NCBI RefSeq assembly: GCF_003002065.1
Contig: NZ_PVZG01000002.1
Coordinates: 186,001-250,000 of the forward strand
Length of the DNA stretch: 64,000 nt
From: Pseudosporangium ferrugineum
GTDB taxonomy: Bacteria > Actinomycetota > Actinomycetes > Mycobacteriales > Micromonosporaceae
Direction of reading: 5' to 3'
Shown here: piece by piece, positions 8,604 through 19,143 of the stretch
Layout of the letters: the number at the start of each line of letters is the position of its first letter
Numbering within the stretch: position 1 is the first letter of the stretch
Translations under genes and position numbers: made by a program
Notes under the pieces: generated by a model
What the model saw: only the letters and a program-made list of their open reading frames with translations
Databases searched by the model: none
What the model was told of the DNA's origin: nothing

Positions 8604-10573
8604 CCACGGTCGTCACGGACGCCCCGGCCGCCGCGGGGACGGCCGAGCCGGACGGCGGCGGGCGCCCGCGCCGCGCGCTGCCGCGCCGCGCCGTGCTCAC
8701 CGCCGGCGTGCTCGTCGTCGTCCTCGCCGGGTACGCCGTCGTCCGCACCGCGGGCGGGGTGGACGGCGACGACGCGGCGGCCTTCCGGTTCTTCGACGAT
8801 CTGCGCGACTGGGTGGACGCGAACCGGGACACCAGCCCGCTGTTCCTGTACGGCTTCAACTACCTGCGGCTGGGCGTGTCGCTGCTGGTCGGCGCGGTGC
8901 ACGGCGCGCTGTACGGGCTCGGCTGGGCCGGCCTGGTCGCGGTGACCGCCGCCGTCGCCGCGGTGCTCGCCGGCTGGCGGGTGGCGCTGCTGGCCGCCGC
9001 CGGATTCCTCTCCTTCGGGGTGCTGGGCCTGTGGCAGGAGAGCGTGGACACGCTGGTGCTCACGCTGTCCGCGGTGCTGCTGGCGGCGCTGATCGGCGTA
9101 CCGCTGGGCGTGCTGGCCGCGCGGGTCGCGCCGGTCGGTGCGCTGCTGCGCCCGGTGCTGGACGTCATGCAGATCCTGCCCACGTTCGCGTACCTGGCGC
9201 CGATGACGCTGCTGTTCCTGATCGGGGAGCCGGCCGCCACGATCGCCACGGTGATCTACGCGCTGCCGCCGGTCGTACGGATCACCGCCCTGGGCATCTC
9301 CGAGGTGTCGCGCACCGCGGTGGAGGCGTCCACCGCGCTGGGTTCGACCCGGTGGCAGACCCTGGTCAGGGTCCGCCTGCCGCTGGCCCGGCCGACGATC
9401 GTCCTCGGCGTGAACCAGGCGATCATGATGGCGCTGTCCATGGTGGTGGTCGCCGCCCTGATCGACGCGCCGGGCCTGGGCCAGAACATCGTGCAGGCGC
9501 TGGAGCGGGTCAACGTCGGCGCCGCCTTCGACGCCGGGCTTGCGATCGTGGTGATGGCGGTGGTCCTCGACCGGATCACCACCGGCGCCGCCCGCCGGGC
9601 GGCGCCGACCCGCCACGACTCCCCGCGCCGGCGCCTGATCGCGGGGCTGGCCGCCGCCGCGGTGGCGGCGACGGTGACCGTGCTGGGCCGGCTGCTGCCC
9701 TGGGGCGCCGAGTTCCCGCAGAGCTGGCGGTTCTCCTTCGCCGCGCCGGTCAACACCGCGACGGCCTGGGTCGAGCTGCACCTCTACGACGCGACCGAGG
9801 CGGTCAAGAACGTCGTCACCGCCGCCCTGCTGGATCCGGTGCAGACGGTGCTGACCACGACGCCGTGGTGGTGGTTCGCCGCCGCGGTGGTGGCCGTCGG
9901 CGCCCTGACCAGCGGCTGGCGGCCGGCGGTGGTGGCCGGGCTCGCCGCGAGCGGGGTGGCCGGCCTCGGGCTGTGGCAGAACGCCATGCAGACCCTGGCG
10001 TCGGTGCTGGTGGCGACGGTGGCGACGATGGTCGTCGGCGTGCTGCTCGGCGTCTACTGTGCCCGCCACGACCGCTTCGCCGCGGCGCTCCGGCCGCTGC
10101 TGGACGCGGCACAGACCATGCCCTCGTTCGTCTACCTGCTGCCGGCGGTGGCGCTGTTCGGTGCCAGCCGGTTCACCGCGATCGCCGCCGCCGTCATCTA
10201 CGCCGTGCCCCCCGTGGTCCGGCTGGTCGAGCGCGGCGTCCGCGACGTGCCCGCCGGGGCGGTGGAGGCCGCCGTGTCGGCGGGATCCACCCCGGCCCAG
10301 CTCCTCTGGAAGGTGCAGCTGCCGATGGCGCGGGGCGGCCTGCTGCTCGCCGCCAACCAGGGCATCGTCATGGTGCTCGCGATGGTCGTCGTAGGTGGCC
10401 TGGTCGGCGCCGGGGCCCTCGGCTACGACGTGGTGGCCGGCTTCGCCCAGCGCGAGGACTTCGGCCGCGGCCTCGCCGCCGGGTTCGCCATCGTGCTGCT
10501 CGGCGTGCTGATGGACCGGCTCACCCAGGGCGCCGGCCGCCGCGGCACCGAACTGCGGCGCGCGGCCGGCTGA
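8600..10573 (+). CDS. Betaine-type ABC importer permease, two permease domains fused
   Basis: A 657-residue membrane protein made of two tandem ProW-like units (about residues 25-330 and 345-650). Each has six or so hydrophobic segments and a binding-protein-dependent transport motif: [24 protein letters not shown] in the first and [24 protein letters not shown] in the second. Classical ProW is about half this size and forms a homodimer; here both halves are one polypeptide. Both EAA loops look intact. The GTG start overlaps the ATPase stop, and 65 nt separate it from the lipoprotein gene. Confidence 0.9.
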   Translation: MTTVVTDAPAAAGTAEPDGGGRPRRALPRRAVLTAGVLVVVLAGYAVVRTAGGVDGDDAAAFRFFDDLRDWVDANRDTSPLFLYGFNYLRLGVSLLVGAVHGALYGLGWAGLVAVTAAVAAVLAGWRVALLAAAGFLSFGVLGLWQESVDTLVLTLSAVLLAALIGVPLGVLAARVAPVGALLRPVLDVMQILPTFAYLAPMTLLFLIGEPAATIATVIYALPPVVRITALGISEVSRTAVEASTALGSTRWQTLVRVRLPLARPTIVLGVNQAIMMALSMVVVAALIDAPGLGQNIVQALERVNVGAAFDAGLAIVVMAVVLDRITTGAARRAAPTRHDSPRRRLIAGLAAAAVAATVTVLGRLLPWGAEFPQSWRFSFAAPVNTATAWVELHLYDATEAVKNVVTAALLDPVQTVLTTTPWWWFAAAVVAVGALTSGWRPAVVAGLAASGVAGLGLWQNAMQTLASVLVATVATMVVGVLLGVYCARHDRFAAALRPLLDAAQTMPSFVYLLPAVALFGASRFTAIAAAVIYAVPPVVRLVERGVRDVPAGAVEAAVSAGSTPAQLLWKVQLPMARGGLLLAANQGIVMVLAMVVVGGLVGAGALGYDVVAGFAQREDFGRGLAAGFAIVLLGVLMDRLTQGAGRRGTELRRAAG

Positions 10574-10638
10574 GACGTATCCCCATTTCCCCACACCGCC
10601 GCCGCCCGGCGGCGAACCCTCGGAAGGAAGTTTCATCG

Positions 10639-11610
10639 ATGAGAAGAGCGACGACAGGCCGGCTCACCGCGGTGGCCGCGGTCCTGAGCCTGGCCCTGGC
10701 GGGATGCGGCGGTGCCAAGTCCGACGCCGGTACGGACAAGGCGGCCGCGGGCGGCTCGAAGGGCACGGTGAAGATCGCGATCAACCCGTGGGTCGGCTAC
10801 GAGGCCAACGCCGCGGTGGTCGCGTACCTGCTGGAGAAGGAGCTCGGCTACACCGTCGACAAGAAGAACCTCAAGGAGGAGATCTCCTGGCAGGGCTTCG
10901 AGACCGGCGAGGTGGACGTGGTGCTGGAGAACTGGGGTCACGACGACCTGAAGAAGACCTACATCCAGGAGAAGAAGGTCGCCGTCGAGGTCGGCCCGAC
11001 CGGTAACAAGGGCGTCATCGGCTGGTACGTCCCGCAGTGGATGGCCGAGCAGTACCCGGACATCACCGACGGCAAGAACCTCAACAAGTACGCGAACCTG
11101 TTCAAGACCTCGGAGTCCGGTGGCAAGGGACAGCTGCTCGACGGCGACCCGTCCTTCGTCACCAACGACGCCGCGCTGGTGCAGAACCTCAGGCTCAACT
11201 ACAAGGTCGTGTACTCGGGCAGCGAGGCGGCCCTGATCAAGGCGGCCCAGCAGGCGACCGCGCAGAAGAAGCCGCTGCTGTTCTACTTCTACGAACCGCA
11301 GTGGCTGTTCGCCAAGGAGAAGTACGCCCGGGTGAAGCTGCCCGCGTACACCGCCGGTTGCGACGCGGACCCGAAGAAGGTGGCCTGCGACTACCCGGAC
11401 TACACCCTGGACAAGATCGCCAGCAAGAAGTTCGCCGATACCGGCGGTGCGGCGTACCAGCTGGTGAAGAACTTCCAGTGGACCAACGAGGACCAGAACC
11501 TGGTCTCGGACTACATCACCAACCAGGGGATGACCGCCGAGAAGGCGGCCGAGAAGTGGGTCAAGGAGCACGAGGCCACCTGGAAGCCCTGGATCCCCGC
11601 CGGGAGCTGA
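10639..11610 (+). CDS. Glycine betaine/choline-binding lipoprotein (OpuAC/ProX family), copy 1
   Basis: A 323-residue exported binding protein with lipobox LALAGC (lipidated Cys about 23), so it is tethered outside the membrane. The mature domain opens with VKIAINPWVGYEANAAVVAYLL and includes LENWGHDDLKKTY, both typical of OpuAC-type quaternary-ammonium binders. Several conserved Trp/Tyr residues could build an aromatic cage. GGAAGG at about 10622-10627 is a good ribosome site for ATG 10639. It is last in the importer gene set and has a close homologue at 20523. Confidence 0.92.
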   Translation: MRRATTGRLTAVAAVLSLALAGCGGAKSDAGTDKAAAGGSKGTVKIAINPWVGYEANAAVVAYLLEKELGYTVDKKNLKEEISWQGFETGEVDVVLENWGHDDLKKTYIQEKKVAVEVGPTGNKGVIGWYVPQWMAEQYPDITDGKNLNKYANLFKTSESGGKGQLLDGDPSFVTNDAALVQNLRLNYKVVYSGSEAALIKAAQQATAQKKPLLFYFYEPQWLFAKEKYARVKLPAYTAGCDADPKKVACDYPDYTLDKIASKKFADTGGAAYQLVKNFQWTNEDQNLVSDYITNQGMTAEKAAEKWVKEHEATWKPWIPAGS

Positions 11611-11637
11611 TCCACCGGCCGACCGTCGCTGAGGGTG

Positions 11638-11666
11638 TTGCGTATGACGCAGAGAGTTGCGTTAAT
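11638..11666 (+). promoter_or_regulatory. IclR-type repeat operator before the dimethylglycine oxidase gene
   Basis: The sequence contains TGCGT-ATG-ACGCA (11639-11651, perfect inverted repeat) followed 5 nt later by a direct TTGCGT repeat and TTAAT. This layout is typical of IclR-family operators. It lies 27 nt before the dimethylglycine oxidase start, in the only sizeable gap within the cluster (11611-11692). It suggests a second, IclR-controlled promoter for the three demethylation genes. Function is inferred from pattern and place. Confidence 0.5.
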
Positions 11667-11692
11667 AGAGACACCAGCGGAGGGGGTCGGCC

Positions 11693-14128
11693 ATGGTCCA
11701 CCATCCCCGGGTCCACCCACCACGAGTCGTCGTCATCGGCGCCGGCATCGTCGGGTGTGCCCTCGCCGACGAGCTCACCGAGCGCGGATGGCACGACGTC
11801 ACGGTCCTCGAGCAGGGGCCCCTGTTCGCCACCGGGGGCTCCACCTCGCACGCGCCCGGCCTCGTCTTCCGGACCAACGTCTCGCGCACCATGGCCCACC
11901 TGGCGCGGTACACGGTGGACAAGTACACCCGGATGGGGTGCTTCGACGCCGTGGGCGGGCTCGAGCTCGCCACCGGGCCGGAGCGCCTGCGGGAGCTGCA
12001 CCGCCGGCACGGCCTGGCGACCTCGTGGGGGCTCGAGGCCCGGCTGCTCGATCCCGGCGAGTGCGCGGCCCTGCACCCCCTGCTCGACCCGGACCTGCTG
12101 CACGGCGGCCTGTACCTGCCCGGCGACGGCCTCGCCCGGGCGCTGCCCGCCGCCGAGGCGCAGGCCCGCGCGGCGACGGCGCGCGGTGCCCGGTTCCTCG
12201 GCGGCCGGCGGGTCGTCGGCATCGACAGCGCGGGCGGGGCGGTCACCGCGGTCCGCACCGAGGGGGAGAGCTACCCGGCCGACGTCGTCATCAGCTGCGC
12301 CGGCTTCTGGGGGCCGGCCGTCGGCGCCCTCGCCGGCGTCACCGTGCCGCTGCTGCCGATGGCCCACCAGTACGCGCGCACGGCGTCCCTCCCCGCGCTC
12401 GCCGGGCGCACCGGCGACGCGAGCGCGCCCATCCTGCGCCACCAGGACCGCGACCTGTACTTCCGGGAGCACGGCGACGGGCTCGGCGTCGGCTCGTACG
12501 CGCACCGCCCGCTCCCCGTCGACCTCGCCCGCCTGGCCCCCGGCGCGAACCCGTCGGTCCTCGCCTTCACCCCGGACGACTTCGCCGAGTCCTGGACCGC
12601 GGCGCAGGAGCTGCTGCCGGCGCTGCGCGGCACGGACGTCGCCGAGGGCTTCAACGGCGTCTTCTCGTTCACGCCGGACGGCTTCCCGCTGCTGGGCGAG
12701 TCGCGCGAGCTCCGCGGCTTCTGGACGGCCGAGGCCGTCTGGGTCACCCACTCGGCCGGTGCGGCCCGCGCCGTGGCCGACTGGCTCGTCGACGGCCGCC
12801 CCGGCCTGGACCTGCACGAGTGCGACCTGAACCGCTTCGACGCCGGGCAGCTCACGCCGGCCTTCGTCCGGCAGCGCGCGATCCGCAGCTTCGTGGAGGT
12901 GTACGACATCGTGCACCCGCTCGACCCGCCGGGCCCGCCGCGGGCGTTGCGGGTCAGCCCGTGGCACGCCCGCCAGACGGCGCTGGGGGCGGTGTGGACC
13001 GAGGCGAACGGCTGGGAGCGGCCGCTGTGGTACGAGGCCAACGCCGGCCTGCCCGTACCCGCGCACGGCCTGACCCGCGAACCGTGGTCGGCCCGGAACT
13101 GGTCGCCCGTCGTGGCGGCGGAGGCCCGCGCGACCCGGGAGGGCGTCGCCCTGTACGACATGACGTCGCTGAGCCGGCTGGAGGTCGCCGGCCCCGGCGC
13201 GGCGGCGTACCTGCAAAGGCTGGCGAGCAACGACGTCGACCGGCCGGTGGGCACGGTGGTCTACGCGCTGCTGCTGGACGATGCGGGCGGCATCCGCAGC
13301 GACATCACCGTCGCGCGGCTGGACGAGGAGCTGTTCCAGGTCGGCGTCAACGGCCCGCTCGACCTCGAGTGGCTGCGGCGGCACCTGCCGGGCGACGGCT
13401 CGGTGTCGCTGCGCGAGGTGACCGGCGGCACCGGCGGGCTGGGCGTGTGGGGGCCCCGGGCCCGCGACCTGATCGCGCCGCTCGCCGACATCGACGTCTC
13501 GCACCGGGCGTTCGGCTACTTCCGGGCCCGGCGCGCGCATCTGGGGGACGTGCCCGTCACCATGCTCCGGCTGTCCTACGTGGGGGAGCTCGGCTGGGAG
13601 GTCTACACCAGCGCCGAGCACGGCCTGCGGCTGTGGGACACGCTGTGGGAGGCCGGGGCCCCGCTCGGGATCGTCGCCGCGGGCCGGGGCGCCTTCACCA
13701 GCCTGCGCCTCGAGAAGGGCTACCGGGCCTGGGGCACGGACATGACGGCCGAGGACGACCCGTACGAGGCCGGGCTGGGCTTCGCGGTCCGGCTCGACGC
13801 GGGCGACTTCACCGGCCGCGCCGCGATCGAGGGCCGGTCGGCGGCCACCGCCCGGCGGTTGCTCACCTGCCTGCTGCTGGACGGGCGGGCGGGCGACTGC
13901 GTGCCGCTCGGCCGGGAACCGGTGTACGCCGGAGGAGCGCCCGCCGGCTACGTGACCAGCGCCGCGTACGGCTACACGGTCGGCGCACCGATCGCGTACG
14001 CGTGGCTGCCGCCGGCGCTGGCCGTACCGGGAACCGCCGTGGAGATCGGATATCTCGGCCGGAGGCTGCCGGCCACCGTGACCACCGATCCGCTGTTCGA
14101 TCCGAAGCACGAGCGTCTCCGGCGGTAG
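11693..14128 (+). CDS. Dimethylglycine oxidase/sarcosine dehydrogenase-type FAD-folate enzyme
   Basis: An 811-residue two-module enzyme. Residues about 11-370 form a DAO-fold FAD domain with [17 protein letters not shown] and the flavin-anchoring segment [12 protein letters not shown]; His53 is the expected covalent FAD site, as in dimethylglycine oxidase. Residues about 420-800 form a GcvT-like folate domain that would pass the released one-carbon unit to tetrahydrofolate. It should demethylate dimethylglycine to sarcosine. Start ATG 11693 is preceded by GGAGGGGG. It lies between the betaine importer and sarcosine oxidase genes, which fits the pathway; sarcosine as substrate is not excluded. 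Confidence 0.88.
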   Translation: MVHHPRVHPPRVVVIGAGIVGCALADELTERGWHDVTVLEQGPLFATGGSTSHAPGLVFRTNVSRTMAHLARYTVDKYTRMGCFDAVGGLELATGPERLRELHRRHGLATSWGLEARLLDPGECAALHPLLDPDLLHGGLYLPGDGLARALPAAEAQARAATARGARFLGGRRVVGIDSAGGAVTAVRTEGESYPADVVISCAGFWGPAVGALAGVTVPLLPMAHQYARTASLPALAGRTGDASAPILRHQDRDLYFREHGDGLGVGSYAHRPLPVDLARLAPGANPSVLAFTPDDFAESWTAAQELLPALRGTDVAEGFNGVFSFTPDGFPLLGESRELRGFWTAEAVWVTHSAGAARAVADWLVDGRPGLDLHECDLNRFDAGQLTPAFVRQRAIRSFVEVYDIVHPLDPPGPPRALRVSPWHARQTALGAVWTEANGWERPLWYEANAGLPVPAHGLTREPWSARNWSPVVAAEARATREGVALYDMTSLSRLEVAGPGAAAYLQRLASNDVDRPVGTVVYALLLDDAGGIRSDITVARLDEELFQVGVNGPLDLEWLRRHLPGDGSVSLREVTGGTGGLGVWGPRARDLIAPLADIDVSHRAFGYFRARRAHLGDVPVTMLRLSYVGELGWEVYTSAEHGLRLWDTLWEAGAPLGIVAAGRGAFTSLRLEKGYRAWGTDMTAEDDPYEAGLGFAVRLDAGDFTGRAAIEGRSAATARRLLTCLLLDGRAGDCVPLGREPVYAGGAPAGYVTSAAYGYTVGAPIAYAWLPPALAVPGTAVEIGYLGRRLPATVTTDPLFDPKHERLRR

Positions 14129-14150
14129 CCGGGGCGCGGGAGGAGGCGAC

Positions 14151-15314
14151 GTGCCGGCACATGACGTCATCGTGGTGGGGCTGGGCGGCATGGGCAGTGC
14201 CGCCGCCTGCCACCTCGCCGCCCGGGGGCACCGGGTGCTGGGCCTGGAACGGTTCGGGCCGGCCCATGACCTCGGCTCGAGCCACGGCGGCTCCCGGATC
14301 ATCCGGCAGTCCTACTTCGAGGACCCGAGCTACGTGCCGTTGCTGCTGCGGGCGTACGAGCTCTGGGAGGGGCTGGCCCGCGACTCCGGCCGGGACGTGA
14401 TCACCCTGACCGGCGGCGTGATGGTGGGACTGCCGGAGAGCCGCACGGTCGACGGCAGCCGGCGCAGCGCCGTGCAGTGGGGCCTCGACCACGAGATGCT
14501 GGACGCGGCGGAGCTGCACCGGCGCTTCCCGACCCTGACCCCGGCCCCGGACGAGGTCGCGCTCTTCGAGGCCAAGGCCGGTTTCGTACGCCCGGAGCAG
14601 TCCGTGACCGCCCACCTCGAGCTCGCCGCGCGGCACGGCGCCGACCTGCGCTACGAGGAGCCGGTGCTGCGCTGGGAGCCGACGCCCGGCGGGGTCAGGG
14701 TCACCACGGCGAAGGGCACCCACACCGCCGGCCACCTGGTGATCTGCCCGGGCGCCTGGGCCCCGGAGCTGCTGGCCGACCTGGGCGTGCCGTTCGTCGT
14801 CGAGCGTCAGGTGCAGTACTGGTTCGCGCCGGCCGGCGGCGTCGCGCCCTTCACTCCCGACCGGCACCCGATCTACATCTGGGAGGACGCGGAGGGCACG
14901 CAGATCTACGGCTTCCCGGCGATCGACGGGGACGACGGCGGCGCCAAGGTGGCGTTCTTCCGCGGCGGCGAGCCGTGCGACCCGGCCACCATCGACCGGA
15001 CCGTGCACGACCACGAGGTCCGGCGGATGGCCGCGCAGACCGCACCGCGCCTGCCCGATCTCGCGGGCCGCTTCCTGCAGGCGAAGACGTGCATGTACAC
15101 CAACACCGCCGACGAGCACTTCGTCATTGCCGGGCACCCCGGCCACGGGTCGGTGACGGTGGCGTGCGGGTTCTCCGGGCACGGGTTCAAGTTCGCCACG
15201 GTGGTCGGGGAGATCCTCGCCGACCTCGCCACGGCGGGCAGCACCCGGCATCCGATCGGGTTGTTCGATCCGAGCCGCCTCGCCCCCGCGGCGCCCGCGT
15301 CCGGACAGGGTTGA
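14151..15314 (+). CDS. Monomeric sarcosine oxidase-like flavoenzyme
   Basis: A 387-residue FAD amine oxidase of the MSOX/N-methyltryptophan oxidase family. It has the dinucleotide motif [18 protein letters not shown] and the [22 protein letters not shown] segment. Cys314 in [20 protein letters not shown] is the residue expected to bond FAD covalently. MSOX oxidises sarcosine to glycine, formaldehyde and H2O2, the last step of betaine catabolism. GTG 14151 follows a GGGAGGAGG ribosome site. It is packed between the dimethylglycine oxidase and Rieske genes (22 and 4 nt gaps). Confidence 0.87.
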   Translation: MPAHDVIVVGLGGMGSAAACHLAARGHRVLGLERFGPAHDLGSSHGGSRIIRQSYFEDPSYVPLLLRAYELWEGLARDSGRDVITLTGGVMVGLPESRTVDGSRRSAVQWGLDHEMLDAAELHRRFPTLTPAPDEVALFEAKAGFVRPEQSVTAHLELAARHGADLRYEEPVLRWEPTPGGVRVTTAKGTHTAGHLVICPGAWAPELLADLGVPFVVERQVQYWFAPAGGVAPFTPDRHPIYIWEDAEGTQIYGFPAIDGDDGGAKVAFFRGGEPCDPATIDRTVHDHEVRRMAAQTAPRLPDLAGRFLQAKTCMYTNTADEHFVIAGHPGHGSVTVACGFSGHGFKFATVVGEILADLATAGSTRHPIGLFDPSRLAPAAPASGQG

Positions 15315-15318
15315 CGTC

Positions 15319-16440
15319 GTGACCGCCACGGAGCTGCCGCCGAGCCTGCTGCCGACGCTGCCGGGCCGCTACTACACCGATCCCGCGGTCTTCGCGGCCG
15401 AGCAGGAACGCGTCTTCGAGGCGATGTGGTTCTGCGCGGTGCGGGGCGCGGACATCGGCTCGCCGGGCGACTTCCGTACCGTGCCGATCGGCCGCGAGAG
15501 CGTCCTGGTGACCCGGGGGCGCGACGGCGGGGCGCGGGCCTTCCTCAACCTCTGCTCGCACCGCGGGGCCACCCTGTGCGGCGAGGAGGCCGGCAGTGTG
15601 CGGCGCACGTTCCGGTGCTCGTACCACGCCTGGTCCTACGACCTGGACGGGCGGCTGGTCGCGGCGCCGAACCTGGTGAAGATGCCGGACGTCGACCGCG
15701 AGCGGTTCGGGCTGCGCCCGCTGACCGTCCGGGAATGGCTGGGCTACGTGTGGGTCTGCCTCGCCGACGAGCCGCCGTCGTTCGAGGCCGACGTCATCGG
15801 CGCGTGCGTGCGGCGCCTCGGCGACGCCGCGGCGATCGACCGGTACGGCATCGACCGCCTCGTCGTCGGCCGCCGGATCCGCTACGACGTACGGGCGAAC
15901 TGGAAGCTCATCATCGAGAACTTCATGGAGTGCTACCACTGCGCCACCATCCACCCGGAGCTGGTGCACGTGCTGCCCGAGTTCGCCGGCGGGTACGCCG
16001 CGCAGTACTACGTCGGGCACGGGGCCGAGTTCGGGCCCGGCGTGGCCGGCTTCACCGTGGACGGCGGCCCCGGCCTCGACCGGATCGGCGGCGTCTCGGC
16101 GGAGCAGGACCGGCGGTACTTCGCCGTCACCGTCCGGCCGCAGGTCTTCGTGAACCTCGTGCCCGACCACGTGATCGTCCACCGCATGTTCCCGAGGGCC
16201 GCGGACCGCACGGTCGTCGAGTGCGACTGGCTCTTCCCCGCCGAGGTGGTCGAGGCCGGCGCGGACCTGTCGCGGTCGGTGGAGTTGTTCGACCGGGTCA
16301 ACCGGCAGGACTTCGACGCGTGCGAGGCGTGCCAGCCCGCGATGGCCTCGAGGGGGTACGCGGCGGGCGGTGTTCTGGTCCCCAGTGAGCATCACATAGC
16401 CGACTTTCACGCCTGGATTCGGCACATGCTCGGCAATTGA
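15319..16440 (+). CDS. Rieske non-haem iron oxygenase, glycine betaine demethylase-like (GbcA type)
   Basis: A 373-residue oxygenase alpha subunit. The Rieske cluster ligands are Cys79-x-His81 (CSHRG) and Cys100-x2-His103 (CSYHAW). The mononuclear iron site shows NFMECYHCATIHPEL with His207 and His212. Length and layout fit GbcA/stachydrine demethylase-type enzymes that remove a methyl from a quaternary amine as formaldehyde. Such enzymes need a ferredoxin-reductase partner (GbcB), which is not in this window. The start is GTG 15319, 4 nt after the upstream stop. Substrate choice rests on context. Confidence 0.85.
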   Translation: MTATELPPSLLPTLPGRYYTDPAVFAAEQERVFEAMWFCAVRGADIGSPGDFRTVPIGRESVLVTRGRDGGARAFLNLCSHRGATLCGEEAGSVRRTFRCSYHAWSYDLDGRLVAAPNLVKMPDVDRERFGLRPLTVREWLGYVWVCLADEPPSFEADVIGACVRRLGDAAAIDRYGIDRLVVGRRIRYDVRANWKLIIENFMECYHCATIHPELVHVLPEFAGGYAAQYYVGHGAEFGPGVAGFTVDGGPGLDRIGGVSAEQDRRYFAVTVRPQVFVNLVPDHVIVHRMFPRAADRTVVECDWLFPAEVVEAGADLSRSVELFDRVNRQDFDACEACQPAMASRGYAAGGVLVPSEHHIADFHAWIRHMLGN

Positions 16441-16629
16441 CGCTTAATGCAAGCCAAACGTCCGTTCCCAATCCGCGGCCGTATCGTAACGCATTCGTAA
16501 TCTCCTACCGCGAATCTGGTCCAGCTCAGTTGACCGTGCACTGTGGGCGCTTGTCCGATCACAGTGGACCACGGTGTAGCCCCCGCGATGCGGCGAGGGA
16601 ATGCAGCTCGACGGAGGGAGAAGGATCGC
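16441..16629 (+). promoter_or_regulatory. Conservon leader/promoter region
   Basis: This 189-nt gap separates the betaine genes from the conservon. It contains a -35-like TTGACC at about 16530-16535 and an inverted repeat CACTGTG (16539-16545) / CACAGTG (16560-16566), followed by GTGG-A-CCAC. The CACTGTGG word also occurs in the palindrome at 5883, which hints at shared control. GGAGGGAGAAGG at about 16613-16624 is the ribosome site for GTG 16630. The -10 box is not clear. Confidence 0.35.
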
Positions 16630-19098
16630 GTGTCCGAGGCGGGCGGCAACGACACTTCGACGGCAGGGTCCGACGGGGTGCCCGCCGCGCCGGACCCCGT
16701 GAAGCCCGCGGGGCGCGGCGGAGGTCCCATCCGCCGCCGGGTGATCCGCACCCTGACGCTCCCGGTGGCCGCGGTCCTGCTGCTGCTCGGCGTCATCACC
16801 GTCATCCAGGTCGACGACTACCGCACCGCGGCCCAGTCGGCGCGGGCGGTCGACCTCGTGCTCGCGGTCCAGGACCTCGTGCAGGAGCTGCAGACGGAAC
16901 GTGGCCTCACCGCCGGCCTGCTCGGCGGCAACGTGGGCTTCAAGGCCGAGCTCGGGCCCGCCCGCAAGCGGGTCGACGACCAGCGCGCCGCCGTGGAGCG
17001 GCTCGTCTCCTCCGGCGGCGACGTGCAGGAGCGGGTCGCCTCGGCCGTCCGCGGCCTCGACGGCCTGGCCGGGGTGCGGGCCGGCACCGACGCGGGCGGC
17101 GCCGGGCGCGCGCCGACCTTCGACTTCTACACCGGGCGCATCGCCGCGCTGAGCAACCTCGACTACCGGCTCGACAGCTCCGCGGACCCGGCGCTGCGCC
17201 GCGGGGTGGCCACCCTGGAGGCGCTCGGCGACGTCAAGGAGAGCACCGCGCAGGAGCGGGCGTTCCTCAACGGCGTCTTCTCGGCCGGCGGCTTCCGCGG
17301 CGCCGAGTACCTCCAGTTCGTCACCATGAAGGCGACCAAGGACGCGGCCCTGACGGCGTACGGGCAAAACGCCACCGCCACCCAGCGCACCGCCCGGGAC
17401 TACGTCCTGGACACCGGCGCGGCCCGCGTCGCCGCGTACTTCGAGCAGCTCGCGCTCAAGGCCGGCGACGGGCGCAACCTTCAGGTCAACCCGCAGGCCT
17501 GGTGGTCCGCGCTGACCACCGTGCTCGACGACATGCTGCGGCTGCAGCAGCACGTGGGCTCGGTCATCCAGGCCCGCGCGCAGACGTTGCAGGACCAGGC
17601 GACCACCCGGATGGGCGCGCTCATCGGCGCGGTCCTGCTCTGCTTCGCCGGCTCGGTCTACCTCGCCACCGTCGCCTCCCGGTCGATCGCCAGGCCGCTG
17701 GCCACGCTCGCCGCGGAGGCCAACCGGCTCGCGGGCGAGCGGCTGCCCGAGGCCGTGCGCAAGGCCACCGCCGGCGCCGACGACGATCCGCCGCCGCCGG
17801 TGCGCGTGCCCGCCGGCGCCAGCGACGAGGTGCGGCTCATGGCCGACGCGCTGGAGCGGGTGCAGGCCACCGCGTACGGCCTCGCCACCGAGCAGGCGAT
17901 GCTGCGGCACAGCACCACCGAGTCGCTGGCGAACCTGGGCCGGCGCAACCAGAACCTGCTGCGCCGCCAGCTCGGCTTCATCACCAGCCTCGAGCGCGAG
18001 GAGTCCGACCCGACCGGCCTGGCGAACCTCTTCGAGCTCGACCACCTGGCCACCCGCATGCGCCGCAACGCGGAGAGCCTGCTGGTGCTCGTGGGCGCGG
18101 CGAGCCCGCGGCAGTGGGCGCAGCCGTCACCGATCGCCGACGTGATCCGTGCCGCCGTGTCCGAGGTGGAGGAATACCGCCGGGTGACCCTGCGGCGGGT
18201 CGACGACGCGTTCGTCATCGGTGCGGTGGTCAGCGGCGTCGCCCACATGCTCGCCGAGCTGGTCGAGAACGGGCTGACCTTCTCCCCGCCGGACGCCGAC
18301 GTGGAGATCCAGGGCCGCTTCCTCAACGACAGCTACCTGATCGCGATCACCGACCAGGGCATCGGCATGAGCCGCGCCGACATGGAGATCGCCAACCAGC
18401 GCCTGCGCGGCGAGGGTGACTTCATCACCGCGCCGACCCGCTTCCTCGGCCACTACGTGGTCGGCCGGCTGGCGATCGAGATGGGCATCGACGTCCAGCT
18501 GGCGCCCTCGCCGGTGACCGGCGTGACGGCCCGCATCGTGCTGCCCGCCGCGGTGCTGGCGCCGGACGCCACGGCGGTCGGCGCCCCCGCCCCGGCCGCG
18601 CCGAGCCGGGCGCCGGCCGCGCCGTTCGCCGACAGCCGGCGCGCCCTCGGCCCGGCCGCCGACGTGGAGACCACCCAGGTGCTCACCCTGGAACCCGGCC
18701 AGGAACCGCCGTCGGCCACCCCGGACCGGCGGATACTGGCGCAGTCCATCGAGTACGTCACGGTTCCCGGCGCGCCCGCCCCGGCCCGCTACGAGCCCAC
18801 GGCGAGCGCCGAGCCCGCACCGGCGCCACGGTTCGACCCGGTGGCCCCGGCCGGCGGCGGGGGAGGAGGCGAGGAGCCCTGGCTGCCGACGGGCGACGAC
18901 GGCGCGCGTACCCCGAACGGCCTGCGCAAGCGCAGCCCGAAGGCCCGCAAGCCGTCGGGGGCGCCGCAGCCCGCCCGGCCCCGCGGCGCCGACCGCCCGG
19001 CGCCCGTCGGCGACTCCCCGGACGAGGTGCGCAGCCGCCTGACCGCCTTCCGCAGCGGCATGCAGCGCGGCAGCACAGAACATTCCGATCGCTCTTGA
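16630..19098 (+). CDS. cvnA: Conservon sensor kinase-like protein with NIT domain (CvnA type)
   Basis: An 822-residue membrane protein. TM1 is near residues 41-62, an extracytoplasmic helical nitrate/nitrite-sensing-type (NIT) domain spans about 65-325, and TM2 is near 330-352. HAMP and a histidine-kinase-like core follow: a pseudo-DHp helix pair with FELDHLATRMRRN, N-box HMLAELVENGLTFSPP and G1 DQGIGMS. The last 200 residues are Pro/Ala-rich, low-complexity and basic. Conservon kinases lack a cognate response regulator and instead work with CvnB-D. GTG 16630 is chosen for its strong ribosome site; ATG 16588 is an in-frame alternative. Confidence 0.88.
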   Translation: MSEAGGNDTSTAGSDGVPAAPDPVKPAGRGGGPIRRRVIRTLTLPVAAVLLLLGVITVIQVDDYRTAAQSARAVDLVLAVQDLVQELQTERGLTAGLLGGNVGFKAELGPARKRVDDQRAAVERLVSSGGDVQERVASAVRGLDGLAGVRAGTDAGGAGRAPTFDFYTGRIAALSNLDYRLDSSADPALRRGVATLEALGDVKESTAQERAFLNGVFSAGGFRGAEYLQFVTMKATKDAALTAYGQNATATQRTARDYVLDTGAARVAAYFEQLALKAGDGRNLQVNPQAWWSALTTVLDDMLRLQQHVGSVIQARAQTLQDQATTRMGALIGAVLLCFAGSVYLATVASRSIARPLATLAAEANRLAGERLPEAVRKATAGADDDPPPPVRVPAGASDEVRLMADALERVQATAYGLATEQAMLRHSTTESLANLGRRNQNLLRRQLGFITSLEREESDPTGLANLFELDHLATRMRRNAESLLVLVGAASPRQWAQPSPIADVIRAAVSEVEEYRRVTLRRVDDAFVIGAVVSGVAHMLAELVENGLTFSPPDADVEIQGRFLNDSYLIAITDQGIGMSRADMEIANQRLRGEGDFITAPTRFLGHYVVGRLAIEMGIDVQLAPSPVTGVTARIVLPAAVLAPDATAVGAPAPAAPSRAPAAPFADSRRALGPAADVETTQVLTLEPGQEPPSATPDRRILAQSIEYVTVPGAPAPARYEPTASAEPAPAPRFDPVAPAGGGGGGEEPWLPTGDDGARTPNGLRKRSPKARKPSGAPQPARPRGADRPAPVGDSPDEVRSRLTAFRSGMQRGSTEHSDRS

Positions 19099-19143
19099 AC
19101 GGCTTTCCCCGTACGCCGGTGACGATGTCGAAAGAAGTGCCGC

